Assembly (NCBI RefSeq): GCF_003382365.1
Contig: NZ_QTSU01000004.1
Location: forward strand, 1-64,000
From: Lysobacter silvisoli
Lineage (GTDB): Bacteria; Pseudomonadota; Gammaproteobacteria; Xanthomonadales; Xanthomonadaceae
Direction of reading: 5' to 3'
Length of the DNA: 64,000 nt
In this document: positions 27,593-39,227 of the stretch, in pieces
Numbering within the stretch: the first letter of the stretch is position 1
Layout: each line of letters opens with the position of its first letter
Notes under the pieces: model-generated
What the model was told of the DNA's origin: nothing
Databases searched by the model: none
The model's input: the letters and a program-made list of their open reading frames with translations, nothing else
Translations under genes and position numbers: made by a program

Positions 27593-28582
27593 TTACGCGT
27601 TGTCGCCCACGGCGCGCTGCTGCTCGGCCGAACTGCCCAGGCTCTGCGCGTCGGCGCCGACCGCGAACTTGGCCACGATCGTCATCATCGCGTTGAACCA
27701 GCGCAACTCGTTCTTCAGCCGCAAGGTCTGGCTCGGGCCTTTGACCTCATCGATGAAACGCTGCAGCGTCTCGCGATAACGCGCATGGCCCTCAGCTCGA
27801 TCGCCGTACTCGAACCACAGCCCCTGCCACGCGCGCGCGAAGCGCATCGACGCCTGCCGCACCGGCTGCAGCTGCGGGTGCGGCTCCACGTCGGCGAACA
27901 GCAGGCCGAAGTGCGCGGTCAGCTCCCAGGGGCTCATCACCGTGGGCACGTTGACCGTCTCGCAGGGGAAGCTCGCGACCTCGCCCGGGCGCGGCGCCAG
28001 CGCGCGCTGCGGCCAGCCGTCGCGCGGCGCGTTGTGCGGTCGGCCACGGCCGACCAATTCCCAGAAATCGCCGCCGCCCACGGTGTCCACCACCAGGTGC
28101 ACACGCGATTCAACCGCGTCGTTGATGACCCGGTGCTGGCGCCAGGTGTCGAAGATCCAGCATTCGCCGGCGGCCATGTTGATCGCCGCATCGCCGCATT
28201 CGAAGCGCACCGTGGGCTGGGTCACCACCGGAATGTGCACGCGCACGCGCTCGGCCCAGTAATAGCCCTGGTCGGCGTGGCGGGTGACCTCGGCGTGGCC
28301 GGACAGGCGCATCAGCCGGCTGCGGCCGACGGTGGCGCCCAGGCTGGCGAAGACCTGGGTCAGATAGGGGCAGGCCAGCAGTTCCGGGGTGGGCTGCATG
28401 CGGCCGGAGAAGGCCTCGTTGCCGGGATCGCCGTTCACCGCCACCAGCGGCAGCATGGAGTTGCCGGCGAAGCCCTGCGGGTGCGGGCGCCACGGGCCCT
28501 CGCCCAGCGCGGCGATCTCCTGCGCCAGGCGCGCGGCGTCGATGGCCAGCGGCAACTGGATGAACGGCACCTGCAGCTTCAT
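27593..28582 (-). CDS. Aspartyl/asparaginyl beta-hydroxylase-domain protein
   Basis: A 329-residue protein. The central region has the cupin pattern of 2-oxoglutarate/Fe(II) hydroxylases of the Asp_Arg_Hydrox family: RHADQGYYWAERVRVHIPVVTQPTVRF (about residues 101-127) then GECWIFDTWRQHRVIND and RVHLVVDT (about 138-167), giving His ligands and the Arg that holds 2-oxoglutarate. The substrate is unknown; proteins of this type often lie beside TonB-dependent receptors, as here (the receptor gene is upstream on the same strand, separated by a terminator). The last 130 residues are not assigned. Confidence 0.82.
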   Translation of the reverse strand: MKLQVPFIQLPLAIDAARLAQEIAALGEGPWRPHPQGFAGNSMLPLVAVNGDPGNEAFSGRMQPTPELLACPYLTQVFASLGATVGRSRLMRLSGHAEVTRHADQGYYWAERVRVHIPVVTQPTVRFECGDAAINMAAGECWIFDTWRQHRVINDAVESRVHLVVDTVGGGDFWELVGRGRPHNAPRDGWPQRALAPRPGEVASFPCETVNVPTVMSPWELTAHFGLLFADVEPHPQLQPVRQASMRFARAWQGLWFEYGDRAEGHARYRETLQRFIDEVKGPSQTLRLKNELRWFNAMMTIVAKFAVGADAQSLGSSAEQQRAVGDNA

Positions 28583-28637
28583 CGTGGGGTCCGGAAGGGC
28601 GACCGCCCTATCCTACCGCCGCCGCCGGCCGGAGACG

Positions 28638-28671
28638 AAAAAAAGGGAGGCGGGCCGTAGCCCGCCTCCCC
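28638..28671 (-). terminator. Rho-independent terminator of the TonB receptor gene
   Basis: On the minus strand GGGAGGCGGGC, loop TACG, GCCCGCCTCCC then seven T. It follows the TonB-receptor stop by 30 bases and separates it from the hydroxylase gene. Confidence 0.93.
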
Positions 28672-28700
28672 TGGTGCAGCGTGTTGCGTACAGCGGTCGA

Positions 28701-31532
28701 TCAGAAGCGCTGGCGGTACTGCAGGTAGTAGTAACGGCCCGGCACGTCGTATTGCGGATCGAACATGTTGTACGGCGCGGTCAGCGACAGCGGCGGATCC
28801 TTGTCGAACACGTTGTTCGAACCCACCGACACGGTCGCGTTCCACGGCGTGTTGTAGCGGAACTGGATGTCGTGGTACGTGACCGCACCCAGGTGGTTGC
28901 GCGGCGCCGGACCGTCGGCGGTCACGCGGTTCGGATCCGAGCAGTATTCCTGCGCGTCCGCACCGGTGAACGGGCACTCTTCGTCGATACCCGACTTGTA
29001 GCGCATGCCCCAGGTCGCACCGAAGTCGCCCTTGGTCCAATCCAGGTACAGGTTGGACTTGATGCGCCAGTACGGATCCTGCGGCAGGTACAGGCCCTGA
29101 CGCTCTTCGGCGACGGAGTCCTTGGTGGCCGTGGCGATCCACTTGGAGGTGTAGCTGGTGTCCCAGGTGATCGAGAACTTGCCGTAGGCCGTTTCCGGCA
29201 GACGGTAGTTCAGGGTCACGTCGTAGCCTTCCACCTCGTACTGGGCGAGGTTCAGCAGCGGCATCTCGAGCTTGTCGATGATGTTCGGGTTGCCGGCCGA
29301 GGTGCCACCGCGCTGGTACAGGCCGCAGTAGGCGGCCTGCTCGCCGGCGGTACCGGCGTAGCACTTGTCCAGGATGAACTGCGCTTCCGGACGGGTGATC
29401 GCGTTCTCGATCTTGACCTTGTACCAGTCGACGGCGATGTCGAAGCCGGTCAGCCAGCTCGGGCTATAGACGAAGCCCAGGGTCTTGCTGGTCGAGGTTT
29501 CCGGCTGCAGCTGATCGTTCGAGGTCCAGGTGAACGGCTCCAGGGTCTGACGCGAAGCGCCGTTGCCCGGCTGCACGTAGTTCGCCGGCACGCCTTCGGC
29601 GGCGCAGCGAGCGGCCACCTGCGGGTTGCCGCGCAGCGGCGAGTGGCTCGAGCAGGGATCGATGTAGCTTTCGAACGAGTCGGTGTTGCCGCCGTACAGG
29701 TTGCTGATGCTCGGGGCGCGGAAGCCCTCCGACCAGTTGCCGCGGATCAGCAGGTCGTCCATCGGCTTCCAGCGGAAACCGAACTTGCTGTTGAGCGTGT
29801 TGCCGAAGTTGCTGAAGTCCGAGTAGCGGGTGGCCACCGAGAAGTCGAGCAGCTTGGCGAACGGCAGGTCGGCCAGCACCGGCACGGCCAGTTCCAGGTA
29901 GAACTCGTCCAGCGAGTACGAACCGGCGGTGGGCGAACGGGCGTTGCCGGTGCTCAGGCCGGCGGCGATGAACGCATCCGGATCGAACTGGCCGCTCTCG
30001 GCGCGGTGCTCATAGCCCGCGGCGAAGCCCAGCGGGCCGGCCGGCAGGTCGACGATGTCGCCGCTGATGTTGGCGGTGTAGCTCTTGGACACCACGCGGC
30101 TGGAGTCGTGCGCGGTGAAGCCGGCGTAGTTCAGGGCTTCGGGCGAGATCGAGCCCAGGCCGCCGAGCGGGTTGATCGGCACGCAGCCGGCGATGACCGC
30201 GCCCGGAGCGCCGCACTTGACCACGCCGTCGGTGTCCATGAAGGACGGACCGTAGGCGTTGTTCAGGGCCTGCACGTTGAACAGACCGTGGGTCAGGTCG
30301 TTCTGGTCGGTGCGGTCGTAGCGGTAGCCCACGTCCCAATCGAAGGTGCGCTCGCCGACGTTGAAGAAGCCTTCCAGACCGCCGTAGAAGTGGAAGTTCT
30401 TGACGTCCTGGTTGAACGAACGGCCACCGGTTTCCTGGAAGCGGCGGTTGACGCCGATCAGGTCGCGGCCGAGGTTCTTGTACTCCTGCGGCGCGTAGTA
30501 GCTCTGCGAGCTCAGGGTCAGGCCGGTGACCGGCATGGCCGCGAGCAGCTGCTCGGAGATGCGCTGGTTGTACAGCGTCTCGGCGCGGAAGGTCAGGTTG
30601 TCGGCGATGTCGAACGTGGCCTGCGCGAACAGCGAGGTGCGCTCCTGCGGGGTCAGCAGGTAGTTGTCCGGCGCGGTGTTGTAGCCGTGCACGGCCGAGT
30701 CGTAGACGACCTTGTTGCCCTGCGCGTCGAGCACATAGCGCACGTCGTCGGCGTTGGACGCGGTGCCCATGTTGTCGACGAACGAGCCCGGGAAGCCGGT
30801 GCCGCTCTGGCCGCCGAAGAACGGCGGGCCGCCGGCGGAGATCTTGCGATCGCCGGCCATCACGGCCTCTTCCTTCACGTAGGACGCGCCCAGCAGAACC
30901 GAGGAACGGTCGTTGCTGACGCCCAGCGAGAAGTCGTATGCCTGACGGTCGCCGTCCTGCGCGCTGTACTGGCCGAGGTAAGCGCCGGCTTCGGCGCCTT
31001 CGAAGTTGCGGCGGGTGATGATGTTGACCACGCCGGCGATGGCATCGGAACCGTAGATGGTGGACGCGCCGTCCTTCAGCACTTCCACGCGCTCGATGAT
31101 CGAGGCCGGGATGGTGTTGAGGTCGACCGAGCCGTCGAGCTGGGTGGTCCAACGACGGCCGTTGACCAGCACCAGGGTGCGGCTGCTGCCGAGGTTGCGC
31201 AGGCTGACGCCCGAGGAACCGTCGCCGCCGTTGTTGAAGGTGCTGTTGAGCGCGGCGCCGTTGGTGGAGATGCGCTGCAGCACGTCGGCCACCGAGGTCA
31301 CGCCCTGCTTTTCGATCTCAGCGCGGCTGAGCGAGAAGATCGGCTGCGAGGTCTCGACGTCGGCGCGCTTGATGCGCGAACCGGTCACTTCGATGCGATC
31401 GAGAGTGGTTGCGTCTTGGGCGGGAGCTGCATCGGCTTCTTGGGCGCTGGCGAACGCCGGCACCAGCGCGATCGCGATGCCGGCGGGCAGCAAGCCCATC
31501 CGCACCACGGGGCGCAAACTGCGATGGTTCAT
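28701..31532 (-). CDS. TonB-dependent receptor
   Basis: A 943-residue outer-membrane receptor. Signal peptide to about residue 30 (AFASAQ), a TonB-box-like TLDRIEVTGSRIKR (43-56), a plug domain (LVLVNGRRWTTQ, VEVLKDGASTIYGSDAIAGVVNIITRR about 155-175), then a long beta-barrel ending in the outer-membrane C-terminal Phe (YYLQYRQRF). The Pro/Gly-rich loops and several Cys pairs in outside loops fit xanthomonad receptors for peptides or sugars; the ligand is unknown. AraC regulator gene upstream (same strand) is the likely regulator, though 326 bases separate them. Confidence 0.95.
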   Translation of the reverse strand: MNHRSLRPVVRMGLLPAGIAIALVPAFASAQEADAAPAQDATTLDRIEVTGSRIKRADVETSQPIFSLSRAEIEKQGVTSVADVLQRISTNGAALNSTFNNGGDGSSGVSLRNLGSSRTLVLVNGRRWTTQLDGSVDLNTIPASIIERVEVLKDGASTIYGSDAIAGVVNIITRRNFEGAEAGAYLGQYSAQDGDRQAYDFSLGVSNDRSSVLLGASYVKEEAVMAGDRKISAGGPPFFGGQSGTGFPGSFVDNMGTASNADDVRYVLDAQGNKVVYDSAVHGYNTAPDNYLLTPQERTSLFAQATFDIADNLTFRAETLYNQRISEQLLAAMPVTGLTLSSQSYYAPQEYKNLGRDLIGVNRRFQETGGRSFNQDVKNFHFYGGLEGFFNVGERTFDWDVGYRYDRTDQNDLTHGLFNVQALNNAYGPSFMDTDGVVKCGAPGAVIAGCVPINPLGGLGSISPEALNYAGFTAHDSSRVVSKSYTANISGDIVDLPAGPLGFAAGYEHRAESGQFDPDAFIAAGLSTGNARSPTAGSYSLDEFYLELAVPVLADLPFAKLLDFSVATRYSDFSNFGNTLNSKFGFRWKPMDDLLIRGNWSEGFRAPSISNLYGGNTDSFESYIDPCSSHSPLRGNPQVAARCAAEGVPANYVQPGNGASRQTLEPFTWTSNDQLQPETSTSKTLGFVYSPSWLTGFDIAVDWYKVKIENAITRPEAQFILDKCYAGTAGEQAAYCGLYQRGGTSAGNPNIIDKLEMPLLNLAQYEVEGYDVTLNYRLPETAYGKFSITWDTSYTSKWIATATKDSVAEERQGLYLPQDPYWRIKSNLYLDWTKGDFGATWGMRYKSGIDEECPFTGADAQEYCSDPNRVTADGPAPRNHLGAVTYHDIQFRYNTPWNATVSVGSNNVFDKDPPLSLTAPYNMFDPQYDVPGRYYYLQYRQRF

Positions 31533-31858
31533 CTATCTCTCTCCAGGTAATGTTTTTGCGCGTTGTTACTGACGTGTTAAACGCCTCGCAAAAGTACGGG
31601 CACGTAGCCACCACTGCTTTGCGCGCGCCATCCAGAGACTTTGCCGAATCGGTCCGCGCGTCCGTGCGTGCGACGAATGTCATCGCAGCGAAACGCGCGG
31701 CGCAGATATGCGAACGCGCGCGGTATGCGCGCGCGTTCTTTCTATAGAGAGAGTGAGCGTTGCGACGATCGCGGATCGTTCGCGGCGCATCGCGCTGGCG
31801 GCGATGCGCATCGCCGCGCATCGGCGGCATGCCCTGCGGCATGCGCGCCGATGGCCGA
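31533..31858. other. Gap before the TonB receptor gene
   Basis: Holds the receptor's leader and no convincing gene. Short direct repeat: CTTTGCCGAATCGG at 31638 recurs at 31908 inside the 3' end of the AraC gene. A TCTATAGAGAGAG stretch lies near 31740. No promoter could be placed with confidence. Confidence 0.5.
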
Positions 31859-32785
31859 TCAGGTGCCGGTGGCGAGCGCGGCTTTGCGCGCGACGCTCGC
31901 GGACTTTGCCGAATCGGCGCGGCCGACCGCGGCATTGGCCGCGGCGCTGCGGTAGCGCGTGGCCGACACGCCGAAGCGCGCGCGGAACGCGCGGGCGAAA
32001 CTGCAGCAGTTGTCGAAGCCGCTGGCCGCGGCCACTTCGCCGATCATCATCGTGGTGCTCTTCAACAGATCCGCCGCGTGCTCCAGGCGCATGCGCGCCG
32101 AGGCCGCCTGCGGGCTTTCCTCGTACAGGCTGTGGAAGGTCTTGGAGAAGTACCAGCTGGAGAAGCTGGTCAGCTCGGCCAGTTCGCTGATGCGCACCAC
32201 GCGGTCGCAGTTGCCTTCCAGGTACAGGCGCGCGCGCTGCAGGCGGCCGAACACCTGGCGCTTGCGGCTGCGCGAGCGGCCCGGGCAACGCGGAATGCGC
32301 GCGGCCAGCTCGCGCTGCACGCCGGCCAGGTGCAACAGGATCGGGCGCAGGGCGTTGAGCTCGGAGGCGGCGTCGCTGTCGGCACCGCGCACCGCGGCCT
32401 GGCGCCACAGGCGCAGGGCGACGCGGGCGTCGCGGCGGCCCATGCGGCCGCGGCCGGCGTAGAGGCCGCCGTCGGCGTAGCGGGCCATGGCCTTGAGCGC
32501 CTCGGCGTTCAGGTTCAGGCCCACGCACAGGCCGTGGCGGTCGGCCTGCAGCACCGGCTTGGAGTCGCGCTCGAAGGCGATCCAGTCGCCGCGGCGCAGG
32601 CGGAACTTACCTTCCTTGGCTTCGACCCAGGACGCGCCGCGCAGCTGCACCCAGATCGAGAAGTTGGCACCCGACAGCTGCACGCTGCCCAGGCGGGAGA
32701 CACCCACGCAGTTGCCCTGAACCGCGCTCTCCGGGCTGTCCAGCTGCAGCAGCTGGCCACGATCCGCCCATTGCGATTGCTCCAT
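31859..32785 (-). CDS. AraC-family transcriptional regulator
   Basis: A 308-residue regulator. The first 200 residues are a sensing region I do not recognise (LGSVQLSGANFSIWVQLRG, RLRRGDWIAFERDS). The C-terminal domain carries both AraC helix-turn-helix units: ISELAELTSFSSWYFSKTFHSLYEESPQAASARMRLEHAADLL and MIGEVAAASGFDNCCSFARAFRARFGVSATRYR. A basic R-S-R-S-R-K-R-Q stretch precedes it. Downstream on the same strand is the TonB receptor gene, a plausible target; upstream is the CadC-like regulator gene. Confidence 0.92.
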   Translation of the reverse strand: MEQSQWADRGQLLQLDSPESAVQGNCVGVSRLGSVQLSGANFSIWVQLRGASWVEAKEGKFRLRRGDWIAFERDSKPVLQADRHGLCVGLNLNAEALKAMARYADGGLYAGRGRMGRRDARVALRLWRQAAVRGADSDAASELNALRPILLHLAGVQRELAARIPRCPGRSRSRKRQVFGRLQRARLYLEGNCDRVVRISELAELTSFSSWYFSKTFHSLYEESPQAASARMRLEHAADLLKSTTMMIGEVAAASGFDNCCSFARAFRARFGVSATRYRSAAANAAVGRADSAKSASVARKAALATGT

Positions 32786-32928
32786 TGGTCCACCTCATGT
32801 GCCGAGAATGGCCACAGGTTTTGCCGCAGGCGGGCCGGAGCTTCAGGAAAATTGCCGGAGAGTTATGCGAATTCGCAACGAGGGCACAACCGAAGAACTT
32901 ACGAAAGAACAATTCCCTTCCGGTTCAA

Positions 32929-35310
32929 TCAGTTGAACCAGCCGGGGACCTCGCCCTTCGGGGCCGGCAGCAGGTCCATGTAACCGATATCGGCGCCGTC
33001 CCACTGGACCAGGGCCACGTAGACCACGTCGCCGCGCGGGGTCAGCGAGTAGCCGTTGACCGCCACCCGCCGGCTTTGGTCCAGGCACAGGGGCGCGGCG
33101 GCCGGCAGGGCGGTGCCGGGCTCGGCCGCGGCGCGGTCCGCGGAAATCCGGCGCAGGTGCGCGGCGCAGGTCTGCAGCTGCTCGATGTAGCGGACCTGGC
33201 CGTCGTCGGCCACCGCCCACATGCGGTAGCGGTCGGAGACGGGCTCCTCGGTGTTGAGCTGTCGCACGCTGCCGGGAGACAGGCTCAGGTCGGCCTGCCA
33301 CAGGCCGCTGCGGGTCGGCCGGGTGAACAGCAGGCGGCCGCCGTGGCGGTCGTAACGCACCTGCGACACGTCGTCCAGGCTGGCCAGGGCGCGCATGGGC
33401 TGGCCGCGTCGGTCGAACAGGTGCAGGCGCTGATGGCCGTCGCCGGCGCCGGCCAACACCAACAGCCGATCGCGGTTGGGCAGGTACAGCGCCTGCAGCG
33501 GCTCCGGCAACGGCAACGGCAGCTGCGAGACCCGTCCGCTGGACGGCACCACCTCGAACAAGGCCCCCACGCCGGCGCGGTCGCGGCCGGCGATCAGCAG
33601 GCTGCGCGAGTCCTCCGACCAGTTGGCCGGGTAACGCGTGGACGGCAGCACGCCGGCGATCATGCGCAGCGAATCGGGCCGCTGCAGGTCGCCCCACCAC
33701 AGGCCGTTGCTGCCCGAGCGGTCGGACACGAACGCCAGCTGACGCGCGTCGGGCGCGATCGAGGGCACCATGTCGCGCGCCGAGGACGCGTACACCGGTT
33801 CGACCACGTGCACCGAGCCCTCGCCGCCCTGCGGCAGCGCCACCCGGTACAGGCCGAAGTACTGGCGCCGCTGCACGAACACCGCCGCCGAGCGCGTGCG
33901 CGACAGCACCGGGCTCTGCGCGTCGGGGACGCCGGTGTCGGCGATGCGGCCGCTTTCGAAATCGAAGCGGTACATGCGGATGTCGCCGTCGATGCCGCGG
34001 CCGAACATCAGGCCGCTGCCGTCGGGCAGCCAGTCCCAGCCGCGCAGTTCGGCGCGCAGCTGGGTCAGGCGTTCGGCTTCGCCGCCCTCGGCGCGGATGC
34101 GCCAGAAATCGCCCAGCGGCGCGTTGCGCACGAACACGATCCAGCGCCCGTCGGGCGAGTAGCGCGGCACCGAGTCCAGGTCGCCGCGGCCGCGCGCGTA
34201 CTCCAGCGCGCGCCATTCGCCGCTGGCCAGATCGAGCTGACGCAGCCCGACCACGCCCGAGGCGGTGGGCATGCTGCCGAACAGCAGGCCGCGGCCGTCG
34301 GGCATCCAGCTGAAGGTGGGCGGCGTGCGGTGATCGCAGCTGCCGACCTCGCGCTCCACGCCGCCGTTGGCCGCGATCAGCATGATCCGGCAGGCCACGC
34401 CCGGCTCGATGCGCAGGAACGCGATCGAACGCCCGTCCGGCGACCACGCCGGCGCGCTGTCCTCGGCCAGGCCCTGCGGCCGGGTGAGCTGGCGCGGCTG
34501 GGTCTGGTCAGTGGTCTGGACCATGATCGCGGTGCCGCGCGCGCCGTTGGGGATGGCCATGTAGGCCACCATCGCCGCATCCGGCGACAGCGTCGGCGAG
34601 AGCTCGAAGCCCGGGAACGACGTGATCAGGCGGTACGGCCGCTCCGACGGCAGCGGCATCGCGTTGTCTTCGGCGCGCAGCGCATCGCGCGGCGGCGCGC
34701 GCAGCAGCGACCACAGCACGATCGCGCCGACCAGCAGGGCCACGCCGGCGACCACGCCGACGATCGAGGTCCAGGCGCCGCGCGCGTTGGGCACGGCCGG
34801 CGGCGGAATGGGCTGGGTGACGCCGTCGCGCGGCGCCTCGGGGAAGGCCGGATGCTCGGCGGTGGTGCGGCTGGGGTCGACCAGCACCGAAGCGTCGTGC
34901 GTGCGCTGCGCCTCGGCGGGGCCCGCGTTCGCCGCGGTCGCGCCCGGCTCGGCTTGCAGCCATTCCACCTGGGTCAGCAGGCGGTAACCGTTCTTGGCGA
35001 TGGTCTCGATGTAGCGCGGATTGCCGCGCTCGTCGTCGAAGGCCTTGCGCAACTGGGTGATGGCCTGGGTGACCACGTCGTTGGTGGGCAGCGTGTCCGG
35101 CCAGACCTCGGCCAACAGCGTGTCGCGGCTCACCACCCGGCCCTGGTGCTCGATCAGCGACAACAGCACGCCCATGGCCTTGGGCGTGATGCGACGTGCG
35201 CGGCGCGCGCCGGGCGCGAGGATCTCGCGCAGCGGCACGTCCACCAGACACTCGCCCACGCGCAGGCGCTCGGACGGCAGCGGCGGCGATGGCTCGGGGG
35301 GTCGGGACAT
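32929..35310 (-). CDS. CadC/ToxR-like membrane regulator with PD40 propeller
   Basis: A 793-residue one-component signalling protein. Residues about 15-115 are an OmpR/CadC-type winged helix (TPKAMGVLLSLIEHQGRVVSRDTLLAEVWPD, VVTQAITQLRKAFDD, IETIAKNGYRLL). A Pro-rich linker leads to one transmembrane helix (about 182-203). The periplasmic part is built of repeats of the TolB/PD40 kind (SPDGRSIAF, SPDGRWIVF, MPDGRGLLF, LPDGSGLMF), i.e. a beta-propeller sensor. DNA binding is cytoplasmic and sensing periplasmic. The ATG at 35310 has AGGA upstream; an ATG 11 codons before has none. The target genes are unknown. Confidence 0.88.
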   Translation of the reverse strand: MSRPPEPSPPLPSERLRVGECLVDVPLREILAPGARRARRITPKAMGVLLSLIEHQGRVVSRDTLLAEVWPDTLPTNDVVTQAITQLRKAFDDERGNPRYIETIAKNGYRLLTQVEWLQAEPGATAANAGPAEAQRTHDASVLVDPSRTTAEHPAFPEAPRDGVTQPIPPPAVPNARGAWTSIVGVVAGVALLVGAIVLWSLLRAPPRDALRAEDNAMPLPSERPYRLITSFPGFELSPTLSPDAAMVAYMAIPNGARGTAIMVQTTDQTQPRQLTRPQGLAEDSAPAWSPDGRSIAFLRIEPGVACRIMLIAANGGVEREVGSCDHRTPPTFSWMPDGRGLLFGSMPTASGVVGLRQLDLASGEWRALEYARGRGDLDSVPRYSPDGRWIVFVRNAPLGDFWRIRAEGGEAERLTQLRAELRGWDWLPDGSGLMFGRGIDGDIRMYRFDFESGRIADTGVPDAQSPVLSRTRSAAVFVQRRQYFGLYRVALPQGGEGSVHVVEPVYASSARDMVPSIAPDARQLAFVSDRSGSNGLWWGDLQRPDSLRMIAGVLPSTRYPANWSEDSRSLLIAGRDRAGVGALFEVVPSSGRVSQLPLPLPEPLQALYLPNRDRLLVLAGAGDGHQRLHLFDRRGQPMRALASLDDVSQVRYDRHGGRLLFTRPTRSGLWQADLSLSPGSVRQLNTEEPVSDRYRMWAVADDGQVRYIEQLQTCAAHLRRISADRAAAEPGTALPAAAPLCLDQSRRVAVNGYSLTPRGDVVYVALVQWDGADIGYMDLLPAPKGEVPGWFN

Positions 35311-35566
35311 GAATCCTGCAATGGTCGCGGCGGCACGTTTCATGCGTCATGTGCCTGAAGACCTGAACGGTCAACGGCCAGACCCGGCACACCGCGGCGG
35401 CGCGATCGGGCTAACGCGCCTGGAATCAACATTTTACCGTCATTACGGACCCTCGAACTCCCATTCGGGGTGGTCCGAAGGCCCTCTCTCGCCGACGTCC
35501 TACAGAACGTACCGTTCCACCTTACGCGCTGCGGCTCCGGCCGCGCGCGTTTTTTTTAACCGGCGT

Positions 35567-36253
35567 TCAGCCTCGCTCGCGCCTCAGGATGGTCAGGCCG
35601 ATCAGACGCGAGACCACCGCGGCGATGTAGCCCACCCCGGCGAACTGTTCCAGCATCACCAGCACGCGCGCGCCCGAGCCCAGCGGAATCACGTCGCCCA
35701 GGCCCACCGCCGAGAGGTTGGTGAAGCTCAGGAACAGCAGTTCGATCCAGGTGCGCGGCTCGCCCGGCCGCTCCACGCCGACGAAGCTGCCCGGGTACCA
35801 GGCCTGGCAGACCAGGAAGGCGTAGGCGAAGCCCCAGGCCAGCAGGGTGAAGGTGGCGCCGGCGGCGAACAACTCGTCGGCGGTGACCCGGTGGTCGCTC
35901 ATCATGTAGGCGATCAGGCTGCCGGCGGCGTAGAAGTACAGCAGCGCCTCCAGCGCCGAGGACGCCACCAGCAGCACATCGCTGGCCAGCAGTACCGACA
36001 GGATCGACAGCGCGAACGCCGGCGCCGCCAGCAGCCAGGCGATCCATTTGATCGCGGGGCTGCGGTTGACCACCCATACCGCCAGGGCCAGCACCAGCAC
36101 CCCGAACGCGCCGAACACCACCCGCCCGCCGCCGGCGGGCTCGAACAGCGGGTAGGCGATCAGGCTCAGCAACTGCGCCGCCAGCAGGAACGCCGACGGA
36201 TGCCGCCGCGCGATCGCGCGCCATTTCAGGGAAGCGTAACTGGGGCTGGTCAT
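35567..36253 (-). CDS. Potassium-channel-like membrane protein
   Basis: A 228-residue integral membrane protein with about six hydrophobic helices. Near the C-terminus is a pore loop, ELLFLSFTNLSAVGLGDVIP, followed by a last helix (LVMLEQFAGVGYIAAVVSRLIG), as in two-TM potassium channels. The selectivity-filter motif reads VGLGD in place of TVGYGD; this GLGD form is common in bacterial homologues and leaves ion choice uncertain. The frame is open 58 codons further upstream; the ATG at 36253 begins a plausible short cytoplasmic N-terminus. Single gene divergent from the YajG-like lipoprotein. Confidence 0.78.
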   Translation of the reverse strand: MTSPSYASLKWRAIARRHPSAFLLAAQLLSLIAYPLFEPAGGGRVVFGAFGVLVLALAVWVVNRSPAIKWIAWLLAAPAFALSILSVLLASDVLLVASSALEALLYFYAAGSLIAYMMSDHRVTADELFAAGATFTLLAWGFAYAFLVCQAWYPGSFVGVERPGEPRTWIELLFLSFTNLSAVGLGDVIPLGSGARVLVMLEQFAGVGYIAAVVSRLIGLTILRRERG

Positions 36254-36444
36254 GGCGCGCAGTGTGCAGGAGCCGGCGCGGGCCGCACAGAGGCGCCGCG
36301 CCCGGACGGCGCCGCGGCGGCAGCCGGGGCCCCCGCCCTGGCGATTCCGTTTACCGCATCGGCCTTGCGCGCTGCCGCGAGCGCCCTGGACAATCCCTCG
36401 CCCGCCCAGCGTGGGCGGACGTACCACACAGGGGAAATCGAGAA

Positions 36445-37014
36445 ATGCCGCAATTCAAAACCACGGTCGTCGCCATCGCGGCGATCGCGCTGTCCGGCTG
36501 CGCCTTCCAGAAGCAGGCCATCCGTCTGGAACCCAAGCTCGAAGCGCCGCAGAGCACCATCGGCAGCGGCAAGCTGACCATGGTCAACGTCGCCGACGAA
36601 CGCCCGCGCTCGACCCTGGGCACCCGCGGCGTGGCCGGCATCGGCGAGCAGCTCACCGTCGAAGGCGACCTGCGCAAGATCATCGAGAACTCGGTCACCC
36701 AAGGCCTGCAGCAGCAGGGCTTCGCCACCGACGGCCCGATGGAAAACCAGTTGCGCGTGGAAATCCGCAATCTGGACTACGTGGTCAACTCCGGCTTCTG
36801 GGCCGGCAAGCTGAACATCGAGTTCCTGCTCAAGGGCATCTGCATCAAGGGCAACGCACGCCCCTACGAGCAGATGTACCGCGGCGAATACCGCAAGAAC
36901 GTGCAGGTCGTGCAGGGCGCCGCGTCCAACAACCTGTTCGTCAACGACGTGGTCTCGCAGGCGATCAACTCGCTGCTGAAAGACGAAAAGCTGATGCGCT
37001 GCCTGGCCGAGTGA
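36445..37014 (+). CDS. YajG-like lipoprotein
   Basis: A 189-residue lipoprotein with lipobox ALSGC (Cys19). The body resembles YajG/FlgO-type proteins: LTMVNVADERPRSTLGTRG, then an amphipathic region with L-R-K-I-I-E-N-S-V-T-Q-G-L-Q-Q-Q-G-F and LRVEIRNLDY. It is expected in the outer membrane, facing the periplasm. YajG's role is not established. The chosen ATG follows GGGGAAATCGAGAA; an ATG far upstream would remove the signal. A hairpin separates it from thiC, which is convergent. Confidence 0.8.
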   Translation: MPQFKTTVVAIAAIALSGCAFQKQAIRLEPKLEAPQSTIGSGKLTMVNVADERPRSTLGTRGVAGIGEQLTVEGDLRKIIENSVTQGLQQQGFATDGPMENQLRVEIRNLDYVVNSGFWAGKLNIEFLLKGICIKGNARPYEQMYRGEYRKNVQVVQGAASNNLFVNDVVSQAINSLLKDEKLMRCLAE

Positions 37015-37023
37015 TCCGGCCGT

Positions 37024-37053
37024 CGACCGCAAGCGGGGTTCCGCTTGCGGTCG
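37024..37053. terminator. Bidirectional hairpin between YajG-like gene and thiC
   Basis: A perfect 13-base stem, CGACCGCAAGCGG / CCGCTTGCGGTCG with loop GGTT, sits between the two convergent stops. No clear U-tract on either side. Confidence 0.6.
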
Positions 37054-37071
37054 CCCGGCGGCGGTCCCGGC

Positions 37072-39108
<2,037 letters not shown>

Positions 39109-39227
39109 AGTGCGCATTAGACCCGGAAACGCGGCCGGGCGCCAATTCGGCGGGGCCCGCTTCGGAACAGGCCCGCTTAGGAACAGGCCCGATTGCCGCG
39201 GGCCGGCGCGACAGCTAGCGTGTGGCG

